Made by a program: the position numbers and the translations under genes. From an uncultured Oscillospiraceae bacterium (GTDB lineage Bacteria > Bacillota > Clostridia > Oscillospirales > Oscillospiraceae), in assembly GCA_947627285.1 (NCBI GenBank), contig CANQVL010000001.1, forward strand, positions 62,001 through 126,000: a stretch of DNA of 64,000 bases, written 5' to 3'. Below are positions 9,003-17,923 of this stretch, one piece after another. The number at the start of each line of letters is the position of its first letter. Within the stretch, counting starts at the first letter, position 1. The notes beneath the pieces were generated by a model that saw only the letters and a program-made list of their open reading frames with translations, had not been told where the DNA came from and did no database searches.

Positions 9003-12000
9003 ATGTATCATTATGACAAAGATTTTGTAGATAAAAACGGGGAGCGGTACATGCTGCCAATCAGAATACGCAGTCTTTTGAACGTGCTCCAGAAGAAGTA
9101 CGTCACAAGGCGCGAGGAGCCCACGGGCGATTTTGAATTTACCGAGGGCGATATGACCTTTGACGAGCTTGCCGGCAACGCGGTGTGGACCCCCTTCTCC
9201 GCCGGAGGGGACCTGTGGGGCGAGCCTGACCGGTTCGTCTGGTTCCGGCAGACGGTGACGGTCCCGCCGGAGCTGGCGGGAAACGATGTGTGGTACGTCG
9301 TTTACCCCTACACTCAGAGGGACGTATGGCCCTGGGGACAGCCGCAGATACAGATGTTCGTCAACGGTCACTGCGTCTGCGGGCTTGACAACAACCACCG
9401 CAGGCACCTTCTGGTGAAGAACGCCGCCGGCGGCGAGAGGCTGGAGATATATTTAAAGGCATATTCCGACCTTAAATATTTCCAGGGCAAGATGCGTATG
9501 TCGGCGGAGCTCCAGATAACCCGCCCCAGGGTTTACGAGCTTTTCCAGACCGTCTCCGTCCCACTCCAGGCGGCGGCGCTCATGAGCAGCGATTCCACCG
9601 AGCGTGTGGAGATCGTGAAGAAGCTCAACCGCGCCATGAGCATTTTGGATCTGGCTGCCGACCCGGACTCTCCTGAGTTCCTCTCCTCTCTGGAGGAGGC
9701 GGAGGAGTATCTGAGGACCGAGCTTTACGGCACCATGCGCAGCGGCGCGGAGCCTGTCCTCTGGGCGATCGGGCACACCCACATCGACGTGGCGTGGCAG
9801 TGGACCTATCATGTGACACGCAACAAGGCGGCGCGGTCCTTCGCCACCACGCTGAGGCTTCTGGACGAGAACCCCGACTATCTCTTTATGTCCTCCCAGC
9901 CCCAGCTATACGATTTCGTCCGCCAGGACTCGCCGGAGCTCTACCGGCAGATACGCGAATACGTCCGCCAGGGCCGCTGGGAGCCCGAGGGCGGAATGTG
10001 GGTGGAGGCCGACACCAACCTGACAGGCGGCGAATCGCTGGTGCGGCAGTTTTTGTTCGGAAAGCGCTTTTTCAAAAGGGAATTCGGCGTGGACAACCGG
10101 ATCCTCTGGCTGCCGGACGTGTTCGGCTACTCCGCCAATCTGCCGCAGATATGCCGGCGCAGCGGCATAGACTACTTTTACACCACCAAGATAAGCTGGA
10201 ACGAATACGACAAGTTCCCCTACGACACCTTCCGCTGGCGCGGTCTGGACGGGAGCACGGTGCTGACCCACTTTGGGTGCGCAATTCCCTATTCCGAGGC
10301 CGAAAAGGACTGGATGACCACCTACAACCCCACCTTGGAGCCCTCCTTTGTCCTGGGCGCCTGGGAGCGTTACCAGCAGAAGGACCTGAACAGGGACCTT
10401 TTGTACGACTATGGCTTCGGCGACGGCGGCGGCGGTCCCACCCAGGAGATGATCGACTACGGGCGGCGCCTTCAGGCGGGGATCCCCGGCTGTCCCACGG
10501 TCAAATTCGCAAAGACCCTCGACTATTTCCGGCACCTCGACAACGAGGTGTCCTCCGACCCACGCCTGCCGGAGTGGTGCGGCGAGATGTACCTTGAATT
10601 CCACCGCGGTACATACACCTCTCAGGCGCAAACCAAGAAGAACAACCGCCTCAGCGAGCTTCTGTACCACGATGTGGAAAATCTCTGGTCCATGGTACTG
10701 CTCACAGGTAAGGGCGGGTATCCCGAGGAGACGCTTTCGGAAAACTGGAAGCTCATACTCCTCAACCAGTTCCACGACGTCCTGCCCGGCTCCTCCATCC
10801 ACGCGGTCTACGAGGACAACGCCGTACAGTATAAAAAGGTCCTCGGCGAGGGCGCGTCAATGCGCGACGCGGCGGTGGACGCCCTGGCGTCTGAGATCCG
10901 CTCCGGCGGCGACAGCATAGCGGTATTCAACACCCTGTCCTTTGACCGGAGCCCCGTCGTCATCTACGACGGCGTTCTGCCGGGTCTTTCCGACTCCGAC
11001 GGGACCCCCATCCCCGTTCAGCGGACCTACGACGGGAAAACCGTCTTTGTGGCGCCCAACGTCCCCGCCAAGGGCTGGAAGCTCCTGAGCGTCACGCCCC
11101 GGGCCGCCACGGAAGCCCCCGCTGTCGCCGCCGATACCCACTCCCTGGAGACCGACGAGCTGAGGGTGACCTTTGACGGCAGTATGCACATAACCTCGCT
11201 GTATGTAAAGTCCGCCGGGCGGGAGACCCTGCCCCCCGGCGCCGTCGCGGGAAGGCTGCTTGCCTACGAGGACGTGGCGCTGAAGGACGACGCCTGGAAC
11301 GTGCAGGCATACTATCGGGAGAAGTGCGCGGTGATAGACGACGTCTCCGATGTCCGCGTTCTGGAGGCCGGACCCGTCCGTGCCGTTATCCGTGTACTGC
11401 GGCGTTTCCGCCACTCCACCGTAACCGCCGACATCGTCGCCTACGCCCACTCCAAAGAGCTTCGCTTCGACTACGAGATAGACTGGCACGAGCAGAACCT
11501 GTTTGTCAAGGCGGAGTACCCCGTCGACGTCAACGCCTCCCACGCCTCCTATGAGATACAGTTCGGCTATATTGAACGCCCCGTACACCGCAACACGCTG
11601 TGGGACTTTGCCCGCTTCGAGGTCTGCGGGCACAAGTGGGCGGACCTGTCCGACGGCGGCTTCGGCCTTTCGATCCTGAACGACTGCAAATACGGCTTTG
11701 ACGCCTCCCGGAACTGCCTGCGCATATCACTTCTCAAGTGCAGTACCTACCCCGACCCCCAGCAGGACCAGGGACATCACACCTTCTCCTACGCCGTCTA
11801 TCCCCACGGCGGCGATCTTACCGAGGCGCGTGTGCGCGACCACGGCTATGAGTTCAATTTTAAAGCGCCCGCGGTGAAGCTGTCCGCCCAGGAGGGAGCC
11901 CTGCCCGGGGAGCTTTCAATGCTCCGCCTCAGCGCCCCAAACGTGGTCCTTGAGACCGTCAAGAAAGCCGAGGACTCCGACGGCATTATCCTGCGCCTCT

Positions 12001-12176
12001 ACGAGGCGGAAAACAAGCGGACGGAATGTGTCCTGACCGCCGCCTTCCCCCTCGCCGAGGCGGTGGAGACGAACCTTATGGAGACGCCGGAGCGGGAGCT
12101 TCCGGTGGACGGGAACAGCGTAAGACTCACCCTGCGCCCCTTTGAGATAAAGACCGTCCGCGTACGGAGGGCATGA
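9003..12176 (+). CDS. Alpha-mannosidase, glycoside hydrolase family 38
   Basis: Retaining, metal-dependent enzyme that removes alpha-linked mannose. No signal peptide is visible, so it acts in the cytosol on imported oligosaccharides. The 1057 residues have the GH38 order: an N-terminal beta domain (about 1-245), the catalytic core opening AIGHTHIDVAWQW (metal ligands His260 and Asp262), the nucleophile motif WLPDVFGY (Asp372), NQFHDVLPGSS near residue 595 (fourth metal ligand His), a helical region and a long beta domain to the C-terminus. The closest described relatives by layout are the bacterial enzymes that trim N-glycan or fungal mannan pieces. The ATG follows AAAGGAGATTTTT. It is the first gene of an operon with the GH76-like, sortase and deacetylase genes. 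Confidence 0.95.
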   Translation: MYHYDKDFVDKNGERYMLPIRIRSLLNVLQKKYVTRREEPTGDFEFTEGDMTFDELAGNAVWTPFSAGGDLWGEPDRFVWFRQTVTVPPELAGNDVWYVVYPYTQRDVWPWGQPQIQMFVNGHCVCGLDNNHRRHLLVKNAAGGERLEIYLKAYSDLKYFQGKMRMSAELQITRPRVYELFQTVSVPLQAAALMSSDSTERVEIVKKLNRAMSILDLAADPDSPEFLSSLEEAEEYLRTELYGTMRSGAEPVLWAIGHTHIDVAWQWTYHVTRNKAARSFATTLRLLDENPDYLFMSSQPQLYDFVRQDSPELYRQIREYVRQGRWEPEGGMWVEADTNLTGGESLVRQFLFGKRFFKREFGVDNRILWLPDVFGYSANLPQICRRSGIDYFYTTKISWNEYDKFPYDTFRWRGLDGSTVLTHFGCAIPYSEAEKDWMTTYNPTLEPSFVLGAWERYQQKDLNRDLLYDYGFGDGGGGPTQEMIDYGRRLQAGIPGCPTVKFAKTLDYFRHLDNEVSSDPRLPEWCGEMYLEFHRGTYTSQAQTKKNNRLSELLYHDVENLWSMVLLTGKGGYPEETLSENWKLILLNQFHDVLPGSSIHAVYEDNAVQYKKVLGEGASMRDAAVDALASEIRSGGDSIAVFNTLSFDRSPVVIYDGVLPGLSDSDGTPIPVQRTYDGKTVFVAPNVPAKGWKLLSVTPRAATEAPAVAADTHSLETDELRVTFDGSMHITSLYVKSAGRETLPPGAVAGRLLAYEDVALKDDAWNVQAYYREKCAVIDDVSDVRVLEAGPVRAVIRVLRRFRHSTVTADIVAYAHSKELRFDYEIDWHEQNLFVKAEYPVDVNASHASYEIQFGYIERPVHRNTLWDFARFEVCGHKWADLSDGGFGLSILNDCKYGFDASRNCLRISLLKCSTYPDPQQDQGHHTFSYAVYPHGGDLTEARVRDHGYEFNFKAPAVKLSAQEGALPGELSMLRLSAPNVVLETVKKAEDSDGIILRLYEAENKRTECVLTAAFPLAEAVETNLMETPERELPVDGNSVRLTLRPFEIKTVRVRRA

Positions 12177-12200
12177 GCCCTCCGCCGACAGGAAAGGGAG

Positions 12201-13430
12201 ATGAAAATGATTTACCGAGAGAAAGCGAAAAAGGCGCTGGACGACCTGTACAGCCGCTTCTGGACCGACGGGGAGGGCGGGCACATTCTCCCCACCCACT
12301 GCGGCGTGATCGTGGAAAGGCCCCTGATGATTTGGGAGACCGCCATGATGCTCATCGCCATGGAGACCTACTATGAGGCCACCGGAGACGTGGAGACAAA
12401 AAACCGCATCCTTGGCACCTGGCAGTACCTGAAAACCGTTTTCACCAAGGAGCAGATGACCGGCGGCTACGGCTCTCCCCCAAATCTCGCCCTTGATGAC
12501 ACGGGCTGGGACATAATGGCGTACCTGATGATCTACCGGATCACCGGCGAGCGGGAGATCGGTGAGATGGTACTGGACACCCTCATGGGCGCCTACGACC
12601 ATTGGAAGGACGGGACGCTGGAGGAGGGGCTCTGGTACAACGACTGGGCGCAGTACAACGATCAGTGGAAATCCTCTTATGCCGTCAGCCTGCTCATAAG
12701 CGCCTGGGAGTTCTGCCGCCTGACCGAGGGCACCGAGCTTTACAGCCGGGAGCTTTACGACATGACATTGACCCTGTGCCGGTGGGTGGAGCGTGATTTT
12801 CGCCGCGACCGCCGTTACACAGTGAAAAACGGCCTGCCGGACGGCGGAGATTTGACCGTCGACGCTGTGGACAATTTGTATTGGGTGGATTATAATAAGG
12901 ACAGGAAGGGCGCCCCGGAGCTCAACGGTCCCAGCGGCGGCACGCGTCAATACGACATCCACGAGCTGGGGAGCGTAAGCGCCATATTCATCAACATGGG
13001 CATGGCGGCGCTGAATGTGAAGCTCTACGAAAAATCCGGCGATCCCCGGTGCCTTGAAAGGGCCCTGGAGACCAGCCGCTCCCTGGAACGCGTATACGAC
13101 CACCACGGCGCGTACCTCAACGACCGGGACGCCCACACCAACGCCACCATGCTGCGCTATTACATCGAGACGGTCCTCGCCACCGACAGGGCGAGCGACG
13201 CCCAGCGGGACCTCCTTTTCCGGACCGCCGACAACATAAGCGCCTCCGGGTCGAACTGCGGCGGCGTCTACTACCCCTGGTGGGGCAAGATCTGCACCCC
13301 GGAAAACGTGAGCCACCCCCAGCTTGAGTATTTCCGCGACAACCTGATGGTCAACGCCACCAGCGTGACCATGATCTGCGGCGCCGCCCTCCTGGAGGCA
13401 AAGGGATATAACCCAACATACAACTTTTAA
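12201..13430 (+). CDS. GH76-like alpha-mannan endo-hydrolase (six-hairpin fold)
   Basis: Probable alpha-1,6-mannanase-like or related (alpha/alpha)6 glycosidase of 409 residues with no visible signal peptide. The key feature is an Asp-Asp pair in LALDDTGWDIMAYL (residues 99-100), followed by Y-R-I-T-G, matching the GH76 pattern of DD, aromatic and TG(D/E). Further motifs are WYNDWAQYNDQW, NLYWVDYNKD, AHTNATMLRYYIETV and GGVYYPWWGK. The ATG at 12201 follows AAAGGGAG; a second Met lies two codons later. It begins 24 bases after the GH38 gene. Cleaving an alpha-mannan backbone would complement the GH38 exo-enzyme. The family call is by motif only; GH88/105-type six-hairpin enzymes are the main alternative. 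Confidence 0.65.
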   Translation: MKMIYREKAKKALDDLYSRFWTDGEGGHILPTHCGVIVERPLMIWETAMMLIAMETYYEATGDVETKNRILGTWQYLKTVFTKEQMTGGYGSPPNLALDDTGWDIMAYLMIYRITGEREIGEMVLDTLMGAYDHWKDGTLEEGLWYNDWAQYNDQWKSSYAVSLLISAWEFCRLTEGTELYSRELYDMTLTLCRWVERDFRRDRRYTVKNGLPDGGDLTVDAVDNLYWVDYNKDRKGAPELNGPSGGTRQYDIHELGSVSAIFINMGMAALNVKLYEKSGDPRCLERALETSRSLERVYDHHGAYLNDRDAHTNATMLRYYIETVLATDRASDAQRDLLFRTADNISASGSNCGGVYYPWWGKICTPENVSHPQLEYFRDNLMVNATSVTMICGAALLEAKGYNPTYNF

Positions 13431-13489
13431 AAAATGGGCAAAGCCCGTATTTTAAATGGAATACGTTCAGAAAAAAAGGAGGTGCGGCG

Positions 13490-14416
13490 ATGAAGGGGAG
13501 AGCGGGTAAGTCCGTCAGGCTCACGGTCTGGTCGGTGCTTATGGCTGTCCTGGCGGCGGCTTTTTTGGTGTCCGCGGTGATGGTCACCGTCACCCTCGTC
13601 CGTTATAGGCACGAGGCGGCGGAGCTTGACGCCCTCGCGAAATCCCTGCCGGAGCGCGAACCGGCGGTCATTCCCGCACCCTCTCCCCCGCCGCAGGAGA
13701 GCGCGGCGCCGGACACGCCGGAGGACCCGCCCCCCGTCGAAGCCGAAGATCCCGTCCCCCAGGAGCCCGAGACCCCGCCGGAGCCGGAGATCCTCCCCCG
13801 GTACGAGGAGCTTTACGCCCAAAACCCGGAGCTTTTCGGCTGGATCGAGATACCCGGCACGTTGATCAACTACCCGGTGATGCACACCCCCGACGACCCG
13901 GAGAAATACCTGCACGCCGACTTTGACGGCGAATACTCCTTCAGCGGCATCCCCTTTATGGACGCGGATTGCTTTCCGGACTGCGGCAACTATCTGCTTT
14001 ACGGTCATGACATGAAGAACAAGACCATGTTCACCGCGATACTCGGCTACAGGAGGAAGAGCTTCTGGACTGAGCACCCCATCATATATTTTGACACATT
14101 GACCCAACCCGGCGAATATCAGGTGGTCGCCGCCTTCTACGACAAGGTCCACCAACAGGACGAGAACGTGTTCAAATACTACAAATGCACGGACCTCACC
14201 GACGAGGAGGACTTCAACTACTACGTCTCCAACGTGATGTCCATGGCGCTGTACGACACGGGCATAGACGTTGCCTGGGGCGACAGCCTCCTCACCCTGT
14301 CCACATGCAGCTACCAGACCGACAACGGACGCTTCGTCGTGGTCGCAAAGAGGGTCACGGAAACGGAGGAGCCCCCCGCCGAAGCGCCCGACAGCTCCCC
14401 CTCCTCCAACGGCTGA
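13490..14416 (+). CDS. Class B sortase
   Basis: Membrane-anchored cysteine transpeptidase that joins surface proteins to the cell wall or to each other. Of 308 residues, 11-37 form one transmembrane anchor, 53-104 are a Pro/Glu-rich linker, and the rest is the sortase barrel. The catalytic triad is visible: His173 (LYGHDM), Cys273 (LSTCSY) and Arg281 (NGRFVVVAKR). The NPELFGWIEIPGTLINYPVM start and the YYKCTDLTDEEDFNYYVSNV helix are class B hallmarks. The ribosome site is AAGGAGGTGCGGCG. It lies inside a glycan-degradation operon, which is unusual. I found no clear LPXTG-type signal on complete proteins in the window, but the C-terminus of the large repeat protein at 1-3657 is unseen and could be the substrate. 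Confidence 0.93.
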   Translation: MKGRAGKSVRLTVWSVLMAVLAAAFLVSAVMVTVTLVRYRHEAAELDALAKSLPEREPAVIPAPSPPPQESAAPDTPEDPPPVEAEDPVPQEPETPPEPEILPRYEELYAQNPELFGWIEIPGTLINYPVMHTPDDPEKYLHADFDGEYSFSGIPFMDADCFPDCGNYLLYGHDMKNKTMFTAILGYRRKSFWTEHPIIYFDTLTQPGEYQVVAAFYDKVHQQDENVFKYYKCTDLTDEEDFNYYVSNVMSMALYDTGIDVAWGDSLLTLSTCSYQTDNGRFVVVAKRVTETEEPPAEAPDSSPSSNG

Positions 14417-14455
14417 GCCGCCTCAGCCGGTACACATCACAAGCGAGGTGATCCC

Positions 14456-15187
14456 ATGAAAAGGCTGTACCCAGGCGGGAAGACAAAGGTCTTCACCGTC
14501 TCCTACGACGACGGCGTTCTCCAGGACATCCGTTTTGTTGAGCTGCTTAACAAATACGGCGTCAAGGGGACCTTCAACCTCAACTCCCGTCTCATGCGCG
14601 ACGGGTTTGAATGGACTCATGAGAGCGGCATGGTGGTAAAGCGCCTGTCTCCGTCCGCCGCGCTTCACCTGTACGACGGGCATGAGATCGCAAGCCACAC
14701 GCTGACCCACCCGTACCTGGACCGTGCCGACAGGAGCACGATTTTACGCGAGATGGGAGAGGACCGGGACGACCTGGAGCGGATTTTCGGCAGGGAGGTC
14801 CGCGGCTTTGCCGCGCCCTTCACCTTTTGGAGCCCGGAGATGGCCCAGTGCGCAAGGCTCTGCGGCTTTGAGTACGCCAGGATCTCCGAGGAGAGCCGCA
14901 GCTACGCCCCGCCCCGCGACCGCTGGAACTGGCGCGCCGGAATATTCCACCTGAGCCCCGATCTGGACGGCTTCGTGGACGGCTTTCTCGAAACCGACCT
15001 GGAGCTCGCCGTGTGCCAGATCGTCGGGCACACCTACGACCTGGACGCGGCAAATATGTGGGAGCGCATGGAGAACATCCTCCGCCGCGTCGCCTCCTGC
15101 ACGGACGTTGACTTCATGACCACCCTCGAGCTCGTCCGCTTCCTCATGCCGCCAGACATATCCGAATCAGTCAATAACTCCCCATAA
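14456..15187 (+). CDS. Polysaccharide deacetylase, carbohydrate esterase family 4 (NodB-like)
   Basis: Metal-dependent enzyme that removes N- or O-acetyl groups from sugars. The 243 residues are almost only the NodB domain. Motif 1 is SYDDG (Asp18, Asp19) and motif 2 is SHTLTH (His81 and His85), giving the Asp-His-His metal site. AAPFTFW (motif 3) and QIVGHTYDLDA follow. No signal peptide, so it may act on imported, acetylated oligosaccharides. The ATG is preceded by AGCGAGGTGATCCC. It ends the operon just before a terminator. A paralogue with the same layout lies at 49030-49842. Confidence 0.88.
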   Translation: MKRLYPGGKTKVFTVSYDDGVLQDIRFVELLNKYGVKGTFNLNSRLMRDGFEWTHESGMVVKRLSPSAALHLYDGHEIASHTLTHPYLDRADRSTILREMGEDRDDLERIFGREVRGFAAPFTFWSPEMAQCARLCGFEYARISEESRSYAPPRDRWNWRAGIFHLSPDLDGFVDGFLETDLELAVCQIVGHTYDLDAANMWERMENILRRVASCTDVDFMTTLELVRFLMPPDISESVNNSP

Positions 15188-15194
15188 AAACGCC

Positions 15195-15224
15195 AAGACC
15201 GCCCGACGAGGGGCGGTCTTTTTT
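15195..15224. terminator. Rho-independent terminator, probably bidirectional
   Basis: AAGACCGCCC pairs with GGGCGGTCTT across a short loop, followed by TTTT on the plus strand. On the minus strand the stem is followed by GGCGTTTTT. It closes the mannosidase operon and probably the convergent SLH-transglutaminase gene. Confidence 0.9.
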
Positions 15225-15254
15225 GCAATATTTCCCTTTTTAATGCGCAGCCAG

Positions 15255-16937
15255 TCAAAACGGGAAGAAAAAATCCCCTTCCTCCAGCTCGGCGTGGTCC
15301 CTGCTGATTTTCTCAAAGGTCACCAAAAAGTAATCGTGGTCCAGGACCGGTTTACTGCTCAGCGGGTCGTCCCAGGTGACGTCCACATACAGCCAGCTGT
15401 CGTCCACGTACACCCTGTTCCAAGCGTGATCTCCCCATCCTCCGCCGCCGTTCGCCATGCCGGCGCACCGCTCGCAGGGGATGCCGGAGCGAAGGCACAT
15501 CTCCAGGTACGTATCCGCGTAGTTTTCGCAAACTCCGTACCCCGAGGCGAGGAAGATGTTGTAATTCGTGTCGTATTTCGCCCTTGCCTGTGCCTGGAGC
15601 CGCCCCGCCTCCTCTATCATCGCCGCTGTAAAGTAGCTCGCCGCCGCGGTCAGCGGGTCGTAGGTGCAGGTGTTCACCAGGTAGTCGTGGAGCGCCAGAG
15701 CGGTATCCCTGGAGCTCGACTTTTGAAGGTTCTTTATGGCGGGTCCCACCAGGTCCTCCTCGTAGTCCGGCATAAACTCATTTGGTATGCCGCAGTTGAG
15801 GTCAATGAGATTTCCGTTGACAGTATAGCCCAGAGCCGCAAGGCGCACCATGGGATATCTCCCGCCCAGGGTGACCACGGCGTCCTTGAAGGTTTTCTCC
15901 TCCTCCACGCCGTAAAAATCTATGTTTCTGGTGATATTCGCCTTCAGCTCAAGCTCCGACGGTCTTGCCGTCCCCACCTTCCTCCTGCCGCAGGTGAGCG
16001 GCTCCGGAATCACGGCGGTGTCAAAGGTCGAGGTGAACAGGTTCAAATAAAATTGATACCCCGTGTCATATTCTTCAAAAGAAATGCTCCCTTGTACTAC
16101 TCCCTCGTAATCATAGATATACGCCCGGTAATCCCACATGTTCTCAAAATTGAAATAATACTCCCCGTTTATCTCAAATACCCCCGGGATATATGCGCCG
16201 TTTATCCCCAGAAAATACTCCGTTGAGTAGACCGTATAATCCGCCGGCTTTTTCACCGACTCGGACCTCTGCCTCAGCGACGGGTCCACCACCAGGGCGA
16301 GGATGGTCGCCATCTCCTCCCGTGACATGCCCTTGTACGGGAGGAAGGTCCCGAATTTGTCAATTCCCTTGACAATTCCCATGTTCACAAGGTACACCGT
16401 GGAGGTGTAATACGGGTCCCCCTCCTTAACGTCGGCTATGTAGGAGACGTCGTTTATGAAGCTGTCCTCCCCGCAGAGCGGCAAGAGCAGGTTGTAGAGC
16501 ATCCTGGAGAGCTCCCCCCTGGTGATGTCGCGGTCATAATTGTCCGTGAAGTTGATGCCCTCCAAAAGCCCGTTTTTGCGGGCGTATTCCAGGTCGCCGG
16601 AGTACCAGGCGCCGTGGTCAACGAAGTCCGGGCTGTTCCCGTTTATTATGGCGTGGACCCTTGCGGCGGCGGCTATCCCCTGGCTCACAGACACGGCGCC
16701 CTTGGGGTCGAACCTGTTGCCGGGTACGCCCGTCATAAGGTTCCTGTTGTAGCAGAGCCTGATGTACTCCTTCGCCCAGCTTCCGTCCGCGTCGGTGATA
16801 CCGGAGCTGTCAAAATCATTGACCACAGGAAAAAGCCTGTCCCACCCGTCGTCCGCCGACGCGACCGCCGGCACAGCCGTCATCACCGCGACAGCCGCCA
16901 GCACCGCCGCCACGATCCTACAGAAATTTCTCCTCAT
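15255..16937 (-). CDS. Secreted SLH-domain protein with a transglutaminase-like domain
   Basis: Surface protein of 560 residues. A signal peptide (residues 1-28, ending ASA) is followed by three S-layer homology repeats (about 40-230; EYIRLCYNRNLMTGVPGNRFDPKGAVSV.., ITRGELSRMLYNLLLP, MSREEMATILALV) that attach to cell-wall polymer. The C-terminal third is a transglutaminase/protease-like fold with the triad Cys in GVCENYA, His in DHAWNRVYVD and Asp in YVDVTWDD. Similar domains hydrolyse or cross-link proteins, but here the activity is unknown. The ATG at 16937 is preferred to an in-frame TTG at 16958. Promoter TTGAAT-17-TATGGT lies upstream. It is transcribed alone. Confidence 0.88.
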   Translation of the reverse strand: MRRNFCRIVAAVLAAVAVMTAVPAVASADDGWDRLFPVVNDFDSSGITDADGSWAKEYIRLCYNRNLMTGVPGNRFDPKGAVSVSQGIAAAARVHAIINGNSPDFVDHGAWYSGDLEYARKNGLLEGINFTDNYDRDITRGELSRMLYNLLLPLCGEDSFINDVSYIADVKEGDPYYTSTVYLVNMGIVKGIDKFGTFLPYKGMSREEMATILALVVDPSLRQRSESVKKPADYTVYSTEYFLGINGAYIPGVFEINGEYYFNFENMWDYRAYIYDYEGVVQGSISFEEYDTGYQFYLNLFTSTFDTAVIPEPLTCGRRKVGTARPSELELKANITRNIDFYGVEEEKTFKDAVVTLGGRYPMVRLAALGYTVNGNLIDLNCGIPNEFMPDYEEDLVGPAIKNLQKSSSRDTALALHDYLVNTCTYDPLTAAASYFTAAMIEEAGRLQAQARAKYDTNYNIFLASGYGVCENYADTYLEMCLRSGIPCERCAGMANGGGGWGDHAWNRVYVDDSWLYVDVTWDDPLSSKPVLDHDYFLVTFEKISRDHAELEEGDFFFPF

Positions 16938-16995
16938 GTCCCCACTTCTCCCTCTCAATTTTAACGATTTGCCGCGCCAACGCCGCGGTGCCTAT

Positions 16996-17024
16996 ACCAT
17001 ACCACATCGCTCCATAAAATTCAA
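16996..17024 (-). promoter_or_regulatory. Likely promoter of the SLH-transglutaminase gene
   Basis: On the minus strand, TTGAAT (17019-17024), 17 bases, TATGGT (16996-17001). The -10 is imperfect; the position, about 60 bases before the start codon, fits. Confidence 0.45.
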
Positions 17025-17050
17025 GAAAATTTATCCCCGTTCCCTGTGCT

Positions 17051-17500
17051 TTATCCGTTGTTTCTCTCGGTCAGCTTGCCGATCAGCTCATACAAAATCC
17101 CGTATAAGCTCCGCGCCTTTTCCGGCTCCAGATCCACACAGGCGGCGAGGCGCCGCGGCACGGAGAGAGCCTTTTCGCGCAGGGCGGTCCCCGCGTCGGT
17201 TACGGAAACGATCAGGTCGCGTTCGTCCTCACGCGAGCGGCGCCGCGCCACATACCCCTTTTCCTCCAACCGTTTGAGCAAGGGCGTCAGCGTGCTGGAG
17301 TCGAGATACAGGTATTCGCCCACCTCCTTCACCCGCAGCTCCTTGTGCTCCCACATCACCATCATCGTGATATACTGCGTGTAGGTCAAATCGAGCTCGT
17401 CGAGGTACGGCTTATACGCTTTCACGATCTCCTTCGCGCAGGCATAGAGTGGAAAACATATTTGGTTTTCCAGCTTCAGCGGGTCAAACGGTGCCGCCAT
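17051..17500 (-). CDS. ohrR: MarR-family organic-peroxide sensor, OhrR-like
   Basis: Redox-sensing repressor of 149 residues. The N-terminal [11 protein letters not shown] places a Cys at residue 15, the peroxide-sensing cysteine of OhrR proteins. The winged helix follows ([50 protein letters not shown]). OhrR releases DNA when that Cys is oxidised. It is third in a tight operon after a glutathione peroxidase and a flavodoxin, 15 bases downstream of the latter, so it probably represses its own operon. A palindrome like an OhrR box lies at 20442-20456, in front of another gene. The symbol is by family; the local target is a gpx rather than the usual ohr. Confidence 0.85.
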   Translation of the reverse strand: MAAPFDPLKLENQICFPLYACAKEIVKAYKPYLDELDLTYTQYITMMVMWEHKELRVKEVGEYLYLDSSTLTPLLKRLEEKGYVARRRSREDERDLIVSVTDAGTALREKALSVPRRLAACVDLEPEKARSLYGILYELIGKLTERNNG

Positions 17501-17515
17501 GATTTTTGCCTCCCC

Positions 17516-17923
17516 TTACGATATGATCCCCCTGGCGAAATCCGCGGCGGCCTTTTGGTCGTCCTCATTCGGTCTGCCCTTGTGAAGCATCGCAAAAGCG
17601 CCCCGGCAGGAAAATTCCTCTTCCGCAACGGGGATTTGTCTCTCCGCAAGCAGTTTTTCCACATATTTGCGGGTGGATTTGACGGCGGCGGATGTGCTGA
17701 AGCTCACGACCTTGCCCACGGACACACGGATGCCGCTGATAAATTTCTTCATCTCGTCGTCCACATCGAAAGCATACGGAGCGCTGCCGAGGAACAGTAT
17801 ATCCACATCCTCGGTCAGCGGCTCCGACACCGTTTTTGCCTCCACGCCGACGGCCTTCGCGATCGCCTCTGCGATCTTTTTCGTGTTGCCGCCTCTTGAA
17901 TAGTACCTTACCGCAATCTTCAT
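17516..17923 (-). CDS. Small flavodoxin-like protein
   Basis: Likely FMN-binding electron carrier of 135 residues. The N-terminal MKIAVRYYSRGGNTKKIAEAIAKAVG is the flavodoxin phosphate-binding loop (S-x-G-N-T). DILFLGSAPYAFDVDDEMKKFI and KVVSFSTSAAVKSTRKYVEKLL match the rest of the fold. Its ATG overlaps the stop codon of the peroxidase gene (ATGA), so the two are translationally coupled. It may deliver electrons to the peroxidase or act in oxidative-stress repair (inference). Confidence 0.85.
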   Translation of the reverse strand: MKIAVRYYSRGGNTKKIAEAIAKAVGVEAKTVSEPLTEDVDILFLGSAPYAFDVDDEMKKFISGIRVSVGKVVSFSTSAAVKSTRKYVEKLLAERQIPVAEEEFSCRGAFAMLHKGRPNEDDQKAAADFARGIIS

